Source of the DNA: Acidobacteriota bacterium
GTDB lineage: Bacteria > Acidobacteriota > Vicinamibacteria > Vicinamibacterales > CAVVIG01
Length of the DNA: 9,106 bases
Direction of reading: 5' to 3'
Assembly (NCBI GenBank): GCA_003222555.1
Contig: QHWL01000195.1
Location: 418-9,523, forward strand
The notes under the pieces were generated by a model. The model did no database searches, was not told the origin of the DNA, and saw only the letters and a list, made by a program, of their open reading frames with translations. The position numbers and the translations under genes were made by a program. Each line of letters starts with the position of its first letter. Position 1 is the stretch's first letter. Shown here one piece after another: positions 1-6,131 of this stretch.

Positions 1-906
1 GATCGGGCCACCGACGAAGGCGTTGAGGTCGTAAACCCGGACGGACTTGTTGACCGAGCTGAATCCTTGCGCCTTCAGCGCATCGGTCAGATTGTCGTTT
101 TGCATCGCCTCTTTCATGCCCGTGCCGAAGAAACTGGCGCTGAACTTGTTCCCGCCATCCCGCGAAATCAAGTTGATGACGGCGCCGCCGACGCCCCACT
201 CCGCCGAGCCGCCGCTCCCGGTGTCGATGACGACTTCCTGGGCGCTGTGCGGATTGACCAAGAACCCACGCGAGTTCCCATCACCGTTCACCATGTTGTA
301 CGACATGCCGTCCATCAGGAGTTTCGAGTCGGTCCCCTTCGTCCCGTGGACCGAGATCCGGATCGAGGCTTCTCCATTGCTGCCCCCGACGTCCTGAAGG
401 TTTGTTGGCGAGATGGCCGCCGGCATGAGGGCCACGAAGGTGAACGTGCTCTTGGACGTGGGCACGGTGTCAAGAAGTGTCCTGGAGATGGTCGCCTGTT
501 GCGACGTCTTTTGGATATCCACGAGCGGGGTCTGACCCGTGACCGTGACCGTCTCTTCGACGCCGCCGACCTTCAGCTCGACGTTCAGCGTGGCGGTGAA
601 GTTGGTCCCCAGCTGGAGACCTTCCTGCCTGAAGACCGAAAAGCCGGGCAGCGTGAACGAGACGCTGTACATGCCGGGTCGCAACTCGATGATCTGGTAC
701 GCGCCTTGAGCGTCGGTCACCGTCGTCCGGACTTTTTCAATCAGCGCCGGACTGGCCGCCTCCACCGTGACGCCCGGCAGCACCGCTCCCGACGCATCCT
801 TCACGAGACCAGCAATGGCGGCGGCGCCAGTTCCCTGGGCCCAGGCGATGATGGGGAGCAGCAGACACAACACGGCGCCGACGCTTATCCTTGCCGCCCG
901 TTTCAT
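1..906 (-). CDS. TonB-dependent receptor, N-terminal part (carboxypeptidase-regulatory-like domain plus plug), runs off left edge
   Basis: The reverse strand reads open from an ATG at 906 to the window edge, giving 302 residues. Residues 1-24 are a Sec signal peptide (MKRAARISVGAVLCLLLPII, then AWAQ). Residues 29-125 match a carboxypeptidase-regulatory-like beta-sandwich, with the usual 'GLVKDASGAVLPGVTVEA', 'TDAQGAYQIIELRPGMYSV' and 'GGVEETVTVTG' elements. Residues 130-302 look like the TonB plug ('DSKLLMDGMSYNMVNG', 'GSAEWGVGGAVINLISRDGG', ending 'LNAFVGGPI'). In this Oar/SusC-like class the mature protein is an outer-membrane barrel importing or binding large ligands; the ligand cannot be told from this part. 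The barrel is missing only because the window ends. The start has a strong AAGGAG upstream, but that signal is duplicated (see 903-940). It lies 139 bp downstream of the MFS gene on the same strand, with its own likely promoter between them. Confidence 0.93.
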   Translation of the reverse strand, partial: MKRAARISVGAVLCLLLPIIAWAQGTGAAAIAGLVKDASGAVLPGVTVEAASPALIEKVRTTVTDAQGAYQIIELRPGMYSVSFTLPGFSVFRQEGLQLGTNFTATLNVELKVGGVEETVTVTGQTPLVDIQKTSQQATISRTLLDTVPTSKSTFTFVALMPAAISPTNLQDVGGSNGEASIRISVHGTKGTDSKLLMDGMSYNMVNGDGNSRGFLVNPHSAQEVVIDTGSGGSAEWGVGGAVINLISRDGGNKFSASFFGTGMKEAMQNDNLTDALKAQGFSSVNKSVRVYDLNAFVGGPI

Positions 907-929
907 ACCTTCTCCTTGGGCGCGCTCAT
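903..929 (-). CDS. 8-codon upstream frame ending in ATGA overlap with the receptor start
   Basis: From the outer ATG at 929 the frame reads MSAPKEKV and stops at TGA (905-903), which overlaps the receptor ATG (906-904) as ATGA. This is the classical geometry for translational coupling or re-initiation. The peptide has no regulatory signature such as repeated rare codons or a run of one amino acid, so if it matters it is probably as a ribosome-loading device rather than an attenuator. It may be just a by-product of the duplicated leader. Confidence 0.35.
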   Translation of the reverse strand: MSAPKEKV

Positions 930-940
930 ACCTTCTCCTT
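903..940 (-). repeat. Direct repeat of ribosome-binding site plus start codon
   Basis: The 15-base unit AAGGAGAAGGTATGA occurs twice on the minus strand, at 940-926 and 917-903, with a 23-base period. Each copy carries a Shine-Dalgarno-like AAGGAG followed by ATG. The inner ATG (906) opens the TonB receptor; the outer ATG (929) is in another frame. Because 23 is not a multiple of three, the duplication creates a tiny upstream frame rather than an N-terminal extension. Confidence 0.9.
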
Positions 941-990
941 AGCGCGAAAACGCGGGAACAATGGTTCGGGATGGAAGCCTTGTGGCGACG

Positions 991-996
991 ATTATA
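991..996 (-). promoter_or_regulatory. Likely -10 box (TATAAT) for the TonB receptor
   Basis: A perfect TATAAT lies on the minus strand at 996-991 in the 139 bp between the MFS stop and the receptor start. It would start transcription near 984 and give a leader of about 80 nt. No good -35 hexamer is seen 16-18 bp upstream, so the assignment rests on the -10 box and position alone. Confidence 0.45.
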
Positions 997-1045
997 CGCT
1001 CGCCTATGTGCTCGAACGCATCACAAGTATTTTCTCAGGTTCGAC

Positions 1046-2371
1046 TCATTCTTCCGGCGGAATCGTGAGCTCCGCGGCGTTCTGCAGACCCGACGCGAGC
1101 TCGGGGAGAATCCCCATCGTCACGTAGATCGGACGGATCGCCTCGCGGAGGGCGGCCCGTTCATTCGCAAACCACAACGCGCCGGCCATGCAGCCGATGC
1201 CCCCCAGGAGCACAGTGTGGGGCGCGCCGATACGCGCCGAGAGCGTGCCGGCGATGAGGCTGCCGAAGGGCGCCGTCCCGAGAAATGCCATCATGTAAAA
1301 GCTCATGATCCGCCCGCGCTTCTCATCCTCGACGATCGTCTGGAGGACGGTGTTGCTCGACGCCAACTGCGTCATGAACCCGAAGCCGGTTATAACCAGA
1401 CACGCGAGCGACAGCCAGAACACCCTCGACAAGGAAAACGCCATGAGGCCGATGCCGAAGATGGCCGGCGACAGAGAAATGACGCGGCTCAAGCCGAGCA
1501 CCGACTTACGAGCCGCGAGCCACAGTGCACCGAGCAACGCGCCACAGCCTGACGCCGTCATCAGGAAGCCGAGCGTGTGCGGTCCCCCGCCGAGAATCGG
1601 GCCCGCGAAGATCGGCAGCAGCACGGAGTAAGGAGCGCCGACGAGGCTCGTGAGCGCCAGGAGCGTGATAATGGAACGGATCGGCCGGAACCCGAACGCG
1701 TAGGTCCACCCTTCTTTGAACTGCTCCAGGGCGCTGACTCGACGTGATGGCCGCGTGGCGCCGATCGCCACGTGCATCTGCAGGAGCGCCGCAATGACGG
1801 CGAGGTAGCTGACGCCGTCGACGAGAAAGCACCAGCCCTCGCTGAACACGGCGATGACGACGCCGGCGATCGATGGCCCCACGAGCCGCGCCGCGTTGAC
1901 CATCGACGAGTTGAGCGCAATGGCATTGCCCAGGTCCTCTTTGTTTTCGATCATCGACACGAAGAAGGCCTGCCGGCACGGCATGTCGAACGAGTTCACC
2001 ACTCCCTGGAAGGCGTTCAAGATCACGATCTCCGGGATCGTGATGTGGCCGCTAAGCGTCAGTGCCGCCAGCACACACGACTGCAGCATCGACAGGGTTT
2101 GCGTGAGAACGAGCAGTCGGTGCCGATTCCAGCGGTCGACGTAAATCCCCGCGAACGGACCGATTAGAAACGCCGGGAGCTGCCCCGCGAAGCCGACGAT
2201 GCCGAGGAGAAACGCGGAACCGGTCAGCCGGTAGACGAGCCAGCTCGTGGCGGTGGTGGTCATCCACGTTCCCACCAGCGAGACGATCTGGCCGCCGAAA
2301 AACAGCCGGAAGTTGCGGTAACGCAACGCGCGGAGCATGAAAGCGACGGTGGAATCGCGCGGCTGGATCAC
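1046..2371 (-). CDS. MFS transporter, EntS-like / MFS_3 (transmembrane secretion effector) family
   Basis: This encodes a complete 441-residue inner-membrane carrier of the major facilitator superfamily, expected to be a proton-driven exporter. The N-terminus 'LRALRYRNFRLFFGGQIVS' followed by 'VGTWMTTTATSWLVYRLTGSA' is typical of the MFS_3/EntS group, which includes enterobactin and drug exporters. The loop 2-3 motif A is visible at residues 71-84 (GPFAGIYVDRWNRHR, with G71, D79, R80, R84). Many hydrophobic stretches run through to about residue 405, followed by a soluble tail ending PPEE. The start used is a GTG at 2371; an in-frame TGA eight codons upstream limits the frame. An ATG at 2338 (M12) directly precedes the conserved 'LRALRYRNF' segment and is an equally good start, as neither has a clear ribosome-binding site. 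Substrate unknown. It is divergent from the GGT-like gene and upstream of the TonB receptor on the same strand. Confidence 0.9.
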   Translation of the reverse strand: MIQPRDSTVAFMLRALRYRNFRLFFGGQIVSLVGTWMTTTATSWLVYRLTGSAFLLGIVGFAGQLPAFLIGPFAGIYVDRWNRHRLLVLTQTLSMLQSCVLAALTLSGHITIPEIVILNAFQGVVNSFDMPCRQAFFVSMIENKEDLGNAIALNSSMVNAARLVGPSIAGVVIAVFSEGWCFLVDGVSYLAVIAALLQMHVAIGATRPSRRVSALEQFKEGWTYAFGFRPIRSIITLLALTSLVGAPYSVLLPIFAGPILGGGPHTLGFLMTASGCGALLGALWLAARKSVLGLSRVISLSPAIFGIGLMAFSLSRVFWLSLACLVITGFGFMTQLASSNTVLQTIVEDEKRGRIMSFYMMAFLGTAPFGSLIAGTLSARIGAPHTVLLGGIGCMAGALWFANERAALREAIRPIYVTMGILPELASGLQNAAELTIPPEE

Positions 2372-2415
2372 TGCCGTACCGGGGCGACGCCCTCAAGGAC
2401 CGTTGTCACACACCG

Positions 2416-2421
2416 ATTATC
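2416..2421 (-). promoter_or_regulatory. Possible -10 box (GATAAT) for the MFS gene
   Basis: On the minus strand GATAAT sits at 2421-2416, about 45 bp upstream of the GTG at 2371, which predicts initiation near 2409. A convincing -35 is not visible. It lies in the 150 bp intergenic region shared with the divergent GGT-like gene. Confidence 0.3.
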
Positions 2422-2484
2422 GTCCAACGCCAAGTGGCCTTGGGTTCGACGACAACACAGGGTGGCCTCATCGCAGCCTGGCCG

Positions 2485-2493
2485 TGCTAGGAT
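2485..2493 (+). promoter_or_regulatory. Possible extended -10 (TGC-TAGGAT) for the GGT-like gene
   Basis: TG at 2485-2486, one base, then TAGGAT at 2488-2493 forms an extended -10 element. It would start transcription near 2500, just ahead of the GAGGT ribosome-binding site at 2512-2516. No good -35 was found. Confidence 0.3.
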
Positions 2494-2521
2494 CGGTCCA
2501 GCTTCCGAAACGAGGTGAGTC

Positions 2522-4375
2522 ATGAGTCACGCCCGATCGGTCACCTTTGCAGTGCTCGCGCTGGGTCTGGTGTGCGCGACTCAAGGTGGCGCTCAACAGG
2601 ACCGCAGGCCAGTACAGCCGCAGGAAGAGCGGGCCGCGACAGCCGACGTAGCGAGCTCACAGACGATGCGTCCCGTGGTTCGAGGCCGGACGTGGGCCGT
2701 GTCGACCATGAAGATGGAGGCGACCAGGGCCGCCGAAAAGATTCTTCTGGCAGGCGGCAATGCCTTCGACGCGGCGGTCGCCGCCCAGGCCGTGCTGGGA
2801 CAGGTCGATCCCGCGATGAACGGCGTCGGCAGCGATGCGGAATTGCTGCTCTACGACGCGAAGACCAAGCAGGTCGTGTCCATCAACGCCGAAGGCCCGG
2901 CTCCGAGGCTCGCCACCATCGATTGGTACAAAAAGAACAACGGTGGAAAGCTACCGACGAGCGACGGATTATTGTCTGCGATTGTGCCCGGCACCGTCGA
3001 TGCCTGGTACATCCTGCTGGACCGCTGGGGCACGATGACGCTGGCGCAAGTGCTCGAGCAGGCGATCGACGTGGCCGAGAACGGGTTTCCCCTCACCGGC
3101 GGCCTGTCGCGATCGATGGCATCGCCCAAGCTCGCCAAGTACCCGTCGAGCCACAAGCTCTATCAGGCGAAAACCCACGAAGAGGGCGAGATCTTCCGCA
3201 ATCCTGAGCTGGCGGTCACGCTCCGGAAGCTCGTGGAGGCCGAGAAGCAGAACGCGAGCAAAGGACGCCACGAAGCGCTGAAGGCTGCGCGCGACAGGTT
3301 CTACAAAGGCGACATCGCGCAAGCGATGGCGAAATTCTCGGTGGAAAACGGCGGCCTGTTCCGCTACGAAGATTTTGCCAGCTACTCCGCCAAGACCGAG
3401 ACGCCGGTCTCGATCGACTATCGCGGCTATCGGGTTTACAAGAATGCGTCAGCCAGCCAGGGGCCTGCCGAGCTGATCATGCTGAACATGCTGGAAGGCT
3501 ACGACCTCCGCGCGATGGGACACAACAGCGCCGACTACATTCACACGAGCGCCGAGGCGTTGAAGCTGGCATTTGCCGATCGCGAAAAATATCTAGGAGA
3601 CATGGACTTCATCCAGGTTCCTTTTGCAGGACTCCTATCCAAGAACTACGCGCAGGAACGCCGCAAGCTGATCGATCCGGAACATGCCTCGCTGGAGCTG
3701 CGTCCGGGCAATCCCGAACGGTACATGACGAACACGCAGGCCAGTAATCGGCCCGTATCGGTCAACCTCGAAGGCGATGCCAGCCACAGCGGCGACACCA
3801 GCTACATCGCCATCGTCGACAAGGACCGCAACGTAATCAGCTTCGAGCCGAGCCTTCACAGCGGCTGGGGCACGGGCGTCGTGATGGGCGATCTCGGGTT
3901 CATCTTCAATTGCCGTGGCGATTACTACTCCCTCGTTGCAGGCGAAGCCAATGCGCTCGAGCCTGGAAAGCGGCCGCGCAGCACGCTGCAGAGCACGCTC
4001 GTGATGAAGGACAGCCAGCCGTTCATGGTGATGGGCAGCCCGGGCGCGGACGACCAGATCCAGCGGACAGTGCAAACGCTGCTGAACACGATCGACTTCG
4101 GCATGAACGTTCAGCAGGCGATCGAAGCGCCACGGTGGACGACGCGCAGCTTCCCTGCGTCGCCGTTCCCGCACACGATGTACCCTGGCGACCTGTCGGT
4201 GGAATCACGAGTGCCGGAAGCCGTGCGCGCGGCGCTCATCGCCAGAGGCCATAAGCTCCGGGTTGGCGCTCCGTGGTCGATGGGAGAGAACGCGGCGATT
4301 GTCATCGATCCGAAAACCGGCGTGCTCAACGCCGGCGCCGACCCACGCAACGACGCGTACGCGTGGGCCTGGTAA
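2522..4375 (+). CDS. Secreted gamma-glutamyltransferase-family Ntn-hydrolase (GGT-like / acylase-like)
   Basis: This complete 617-residue protein belongs to the GGT family: N-terminal-nucleophile enzymes that self-cleave into large and small subunits and hydrolyse or transfer acyl groups from amides such as glutathione. Residues 1-25 are a signal peptide (VTFAVLALGLVCATQGGAQ), so it acts in the periplasm or outside the cell. The large subunit has the family segments 'AEKILLAGGNAFDAAVAAQ' (71-89) and 'YIHTSAEALKLAFADR' (339-354). The cleavage site and nucleophile are G424-D425-T426 followed by 'SYIAIVDKDRNVISF'; the small subunit carries 'PGKRPRSTLQST' (481-492) and 'GSPGADDQIQ' (505-514), ending 'GADPRNDAY'. 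Compared from memory with E. coli GGT, the substrate carboxylate-binding Arg114 region (FREMAPA) is here NAEGPAPR, and Asn411, Gln430 and Asp433 align with H446, R465 and Y468. This suggests a substrate other than a gamma-glutamyl compound, as in acylase-like members. The ATG has GAGGT five bases upstream. Confidence 0.93.
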   Translation: MSHARSVTFAVLALGLVCATQGGAQQDRRPVQPQEERAATADVASSQTMRPVVRGRTWAVSTMKMEATRAAEKILLAGGNAFDAAVAAQAVLGQVDPAMNGVGSDAELLLYDAKTKQVVSINAEGPAPRLATIDWYKKNNGGKLPTSDGLLSAIVPGTVDAWYILLDRWGTMTLAQVLEQAIDVAENGFPLTGGLSRSMASPKLAKYPSSHKLYQAKTHEEGEIFRNPELAVTLRKLVEAEKQNASKGRHEALKAARDRFYKGDIAQAMAKFSVENGGLFRYEDFASYSAKTETPVSIDYRGYRVYKNASASQGPAELIMLNMLEGYDLRAMGHNSADYIHTSAEALKLAFADREKYLGDMDFIQVPFAGLLSKNYAQERRKLIDPEHASLELRPGNPERYMTNTQASNRPVSVNLEGDASHSGDTSYIAIVDKDRNVISFEPSLHSGWGTGVVMGDLGFIFNCRGDYYSLVAGEANALEPGKRPRSTLQSTLVMKDSQPFMVMGSPGADDQIQRTVQTLLNTIDFGMNVQQAIEAPRWTTRSFPASPFPHTMYPGDLSVESRVPEAVRAALIARGHKLRVGAPWSMGENAAIVIDPKTGVLNAGADPRNDAYAWAW

Positions 4376-4382
4376 TCGCGAT

Positions 4383-4401
4383 CTCGCACCGTTGGTGCGG
4401 G
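4383..4401 (+). terminator. Hairpin just after the GGT-like stop, possible weak terminator
   Basis: CGCACC (4385-4390) pairs with GGTGCG (4394-4399) across a GTT loop, extendable by one G-U and one C-G pair to 4383/4401. It begins 8 bases after the stop codon. There is no T-tract after it, so it is at best a poor intrinsic terminator or an mRNA-stabilising stem. Confidence 0.35.
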
Positions 4402-4443
4402 CCTTATGAGGTCCTGCCTACATCAATTCGACTCATTTGGTGC

Positions 4444-5097
4444 ATGGCGTTGGCGGGTCTCTTCGTACGACCCGCAGTGGCGCCGGCACAGGATCGGCCC
4501 TTCGTCTTTTCGCTGGCCACCGCGACCGACGCGTCGACTCCGCAGGTTCGGGTGGATTACGACATCGGTGTTGGTGAACAGACGTTTCATCAACGAGCCG
4601 GCAACGGGCCGGAACAACGCTTCGGCGTTCAAGCGTCCGTCGGGCGCCTGACGTTCGTCGGGTATGTGGACACCGCAGCGGCAAGGGATGCCTATCAAAC
4701 GTCACAACAGGGCGAAATGCTCGTGTCGCTGTTCGCTCAAAGTCCATCGCAGGTGGCACTCGCAATGGGCGGCGGTGTCCTCCACGAGGCCGACGGCGTG
4801 AACGTTTTGCTCGCCCGCCTCGTCGCTGGCCACGAGGGTACCGGCACTCGGCTGCACGGAAATCTGCTCTTTCAGAAGCCGCTCGCGGAGGGACGTGACA
4901 ACGTCGATCTGATCACTTCGATGGGTTGGGCCGCGCGAGTCACGTCGACGTGGGCCATTGGCGTCGAAGCGATCGGCGAAGATCTCGAAGGACTGCTCCC
5001 TCCCGCCTACTTCGACTACTTCGATTCGTTCCCGGCCTTCGCAGCGGCCTTCTTGTCGTCGGCGCGAGCGCCCGCGAGGATATCGACGAGGGCATAA
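4444..5097 (+). CDS. Probable exported beta-rich protein, unknown function; start uncertain, C-terminus probably lost
   Basis: I do not recognise the family. From ATG 4444 it gives 217 residues with a short signal-like start (MALAGLFVRPAVAPAQ, cut probably before D17). Residues 17-183 are rich in alternating polar/hydrophobic strands, such as 'RFGVQASVGRLTFVGYVDTA', 'TRLHGNLLFQKPLAEG' and 'STWAIGVEAIGEDLEG', as in outer-membrane beta-barrels. After residue 183 the character changes: the tail (LLPPAYFDYFDSF, then AAAFLSSARAPARISTRA) is low-complexity, and residues 191-217 lie antisense to the end of the 5016-6032 gene, so the natural C-terminus is probably gone. The start is doubtful. No ribosome-binding site precedes 4444, and the in-frame codons before it (reading TSIRLIWC) would complete a better signal peptide but offer no ATG, GTG or TTG until GTG 4363 inside the GGT-like gene. 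It follows that gene by 68 bp on the same strand. Confidence 0.6.
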   Translation: MALAGLFVRPAVAPAQDRPFVFSLATATDASTPQVRVDYDIGVGEQTFHQRAGNGPEQRFGVQASVGRLTFVGYVDTAAARDAYQTSQQGEMLVSLFAQSPSQVALAMGGGVLHEADGVNVLLARLVAGHEGTGTRLHGNLLFQKPLAEGRDNVDLITSMGWAARVTSTWAIGVEAIGEDLEGLLPPAYFDYFDSFPAFAAAFLSSARAPARISTRA

Positions 5098-6032
5098 TTC
5101 CCCTCGTGGCAGGCATACTCATACATTCGGTCTGGACTTTTCAACATGGGAAATTCGACCGTCCAGGGGCGCGTCCACGTCGTTGCATCGTCGACAGTGA
5201 ACTCGTAGCTGAGCGTCTTCGCGTCTACGAGCTTGAAGCGCTCGACAAGATGCAGGTTCTCGCCGGATCCTTGGAAGTTCGTCTTCCCGGTGAAATTGGT
5301 CGTGTCGACCACCAGCGTATTCCCCTCCCAGCGGCCGCGCGCATCTCCCATCCACTGGCGCATGGTTGGGGGAAGATGCGGACGCCCGTCTAGCGGGACG
5401 ACGCGCGTATCGTGAGCCATCTCATGGATGAACACCACATATCCAGGAGCTTGCACGATCTGTACGTTGTTGTTGTAGGCGCCGGGCACCCTGGGCAAAT
5501 CGCGTGCGACGCACCGGTTCCCCAAACCGAGCTCCTCGGGGTTGGCGGGGCTGTCCGCTCTGCCCCCTCCGCCTCGACGGCCCATGCCTCTTTGCTGCGT
5601 CGATGCAGGAACCCTCCCGTCAGGGGGATCCACGATCAGCGACGTACGCTTCGACCCAATAACCTTGCTTCCCCGGTCGTACCAAAACTCGTTGTAAGGA
5701 ACAACGACGCCGCCAACGCCGCCCTCTCCCAGTGGCGGGTATTGCTCATTGCCCTTCTCTCGATCGACAAGATCACGATTCTGTCGTCGATTCTCGTCCC
5801 GTTCAAAGGCAGCCGCCTCCTCGTCGGTCAGCACCCGTTTTCCGGCAAGGCTGTCGGGCCGCTGTAGAGGCGTAATCGTGCGGTAATCCCACACGCCCTG
5901 CAGGTCCGGCGCACCCCACGGTGTGCGCGGCGCCGTCCAACCTCCGGCCTTCGTCGCCGTTGCGGCCGTTTTGCTTTGTCCGGCGACGGGAACCAGAGCC
6001 AGCGCCACGAACGCGATTACCGCTGCCAACAC
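5016..6032 (-). CDS. Secreted protein of uncharacterised 'LQGVW / RWEG-TLVVD' family, copy 1
   Basis: The product is 338 residues from GTG 6032. It opens with a signal peptide (VLAAVIAFVALALVPVAGQ), then 'RTPWGAPDLQGVWDY' (36-50), which is the usual N-terminal hallmark of these Acidobacteria-type secreted proteins. A Gly/Arg-rich loop occupies 148-160. The C-terminal half holds the family core: 'QIVQAPGYVVF' (191-201), 'RGRWEGNTLVVDTTNFTG' (232-249), 'ENLHLVERFKLVDAKTL' (258-274), 'TTWTRPWTVEFPM' (284-296) and 'YEYACHEGNYAL' (304-315). No catalytic function is known to me, and I see no conserved catalytic set. It is paralogous to the gene at 6132-7064 and lies downstream of it on the same strand. 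The start is suspect: a perfect AGGAGG lies 23 bases before this GTG with no usable start codon between, so the true N-terminus may be about 6-7 residues longer. Its last 82 bp overlap the opposite-strand gene. Confidence 0.85.
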   Translation of the reverse strand: MLAAVIAFVALALVPVAGQSKTAATATKAGGWTAPRTPWGAPDLQGVWDYRTITPLQRPDSLAGKRVLTDEEAAAFERDENRRQNRDLVDREKGNEQYPPLGEGGVGGVVVPYNEFWYDRGSKVIGSKRTSLIVDPPDGRVPASTQQRGMGRRGGGGRADSPANPEELGLGNRCVARDLPRVPGAYNNNVQIVQAPGYVVFIHEMAHDTRVVPLDGRPHLPPTMRQWMGDARGRWEGNTLVVDTTNFTGKTNFQGSGENLHLVERFKLVDAKTLSYEFTVDDATTWTRPWTVEFPMLKSPDRMYEYACHEGNYALVDILAGARADDKKAAAKAGNESK

Positions 6033-6055
6033 GCTCAGCGACGCGAAGAATCGAA

Positions 6056-6061
6056 CCTCCT
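6056..6061 (-). promoter_or_regulatory. Perfect Shine-Dalgarno (AGGAGG) with no start codon at proper spacing
   Basis: AGGAGG reads 6061-6056 on the minus strand. The in-frame codons after it are GTT CGA TTC TTC GCG TCG CTG AGC and then GTG (6032). The only near-start at good spacing is ATT at 6051, which is in another frame. Translating TTC TTC GCG TCG CTG AGC as part of the protein (FFASLS before VLAAVIAF) makes an excellent signal-peptide beginning, so the start codon seems to have been lost or altered here. Confidence 0.7.
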
Positions 6062-6081
6062 ACTAGGTATCCACGTGAGAG

Positions 6082-6090
6082 ATTATCGCA
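6082..6090 (-). promoter_or_regulatory. Extended -10 promoter (TGC-GATAAT) for the 6032 gene
   Basis: On the minus strand TG (6090-6089), C, then GATAAT (6087-6082) lie in the gap between the two paralogues. Initiation would be near 6075, about 14 bases ahead of the AGGAGG at 6061-6056. This supports an intended start close to 6050. The -35 region is weak. Confidence 0.45.
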
Positions 6091-6131
6091 CTTCCTCTGC
6101 GCAGGAAACGACTCACCTTCCGCGCTGGCGC

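Noticed and set aside
67..942. Long plus-strand open frame of 291 codons opposite the first receptor.
   Set aside because: Its product is Arg/Asp/His-rich with no domain pattern, while the minus strand encodes a clear signal peptide, regulatory-like domain and plug. It is an antisense shadow of a GC-rich gene.
1..2371. Siderophore export/import pair (EntS-like carrier plus TonB receptor).
   Set aside because: The receptor has the carboxypeptidase-regulatory-like N-terminus of a broad class not specific to siderophores, and no siderophore biosynthesis or Fur-box-like site was seen. The adjacency alone is not enough.
5397..5426. HEMAH sequence in the 5016-6032 protein (residues 203-207), matching the HExxH zinc-protease pattern.
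   Set aside because: The aligned segment of the paralogue reads YAFAG, so the motif is not conserved in the family, and no suitable downstream Glu/His/Asp third-ligand motif is evident. Probably chance.
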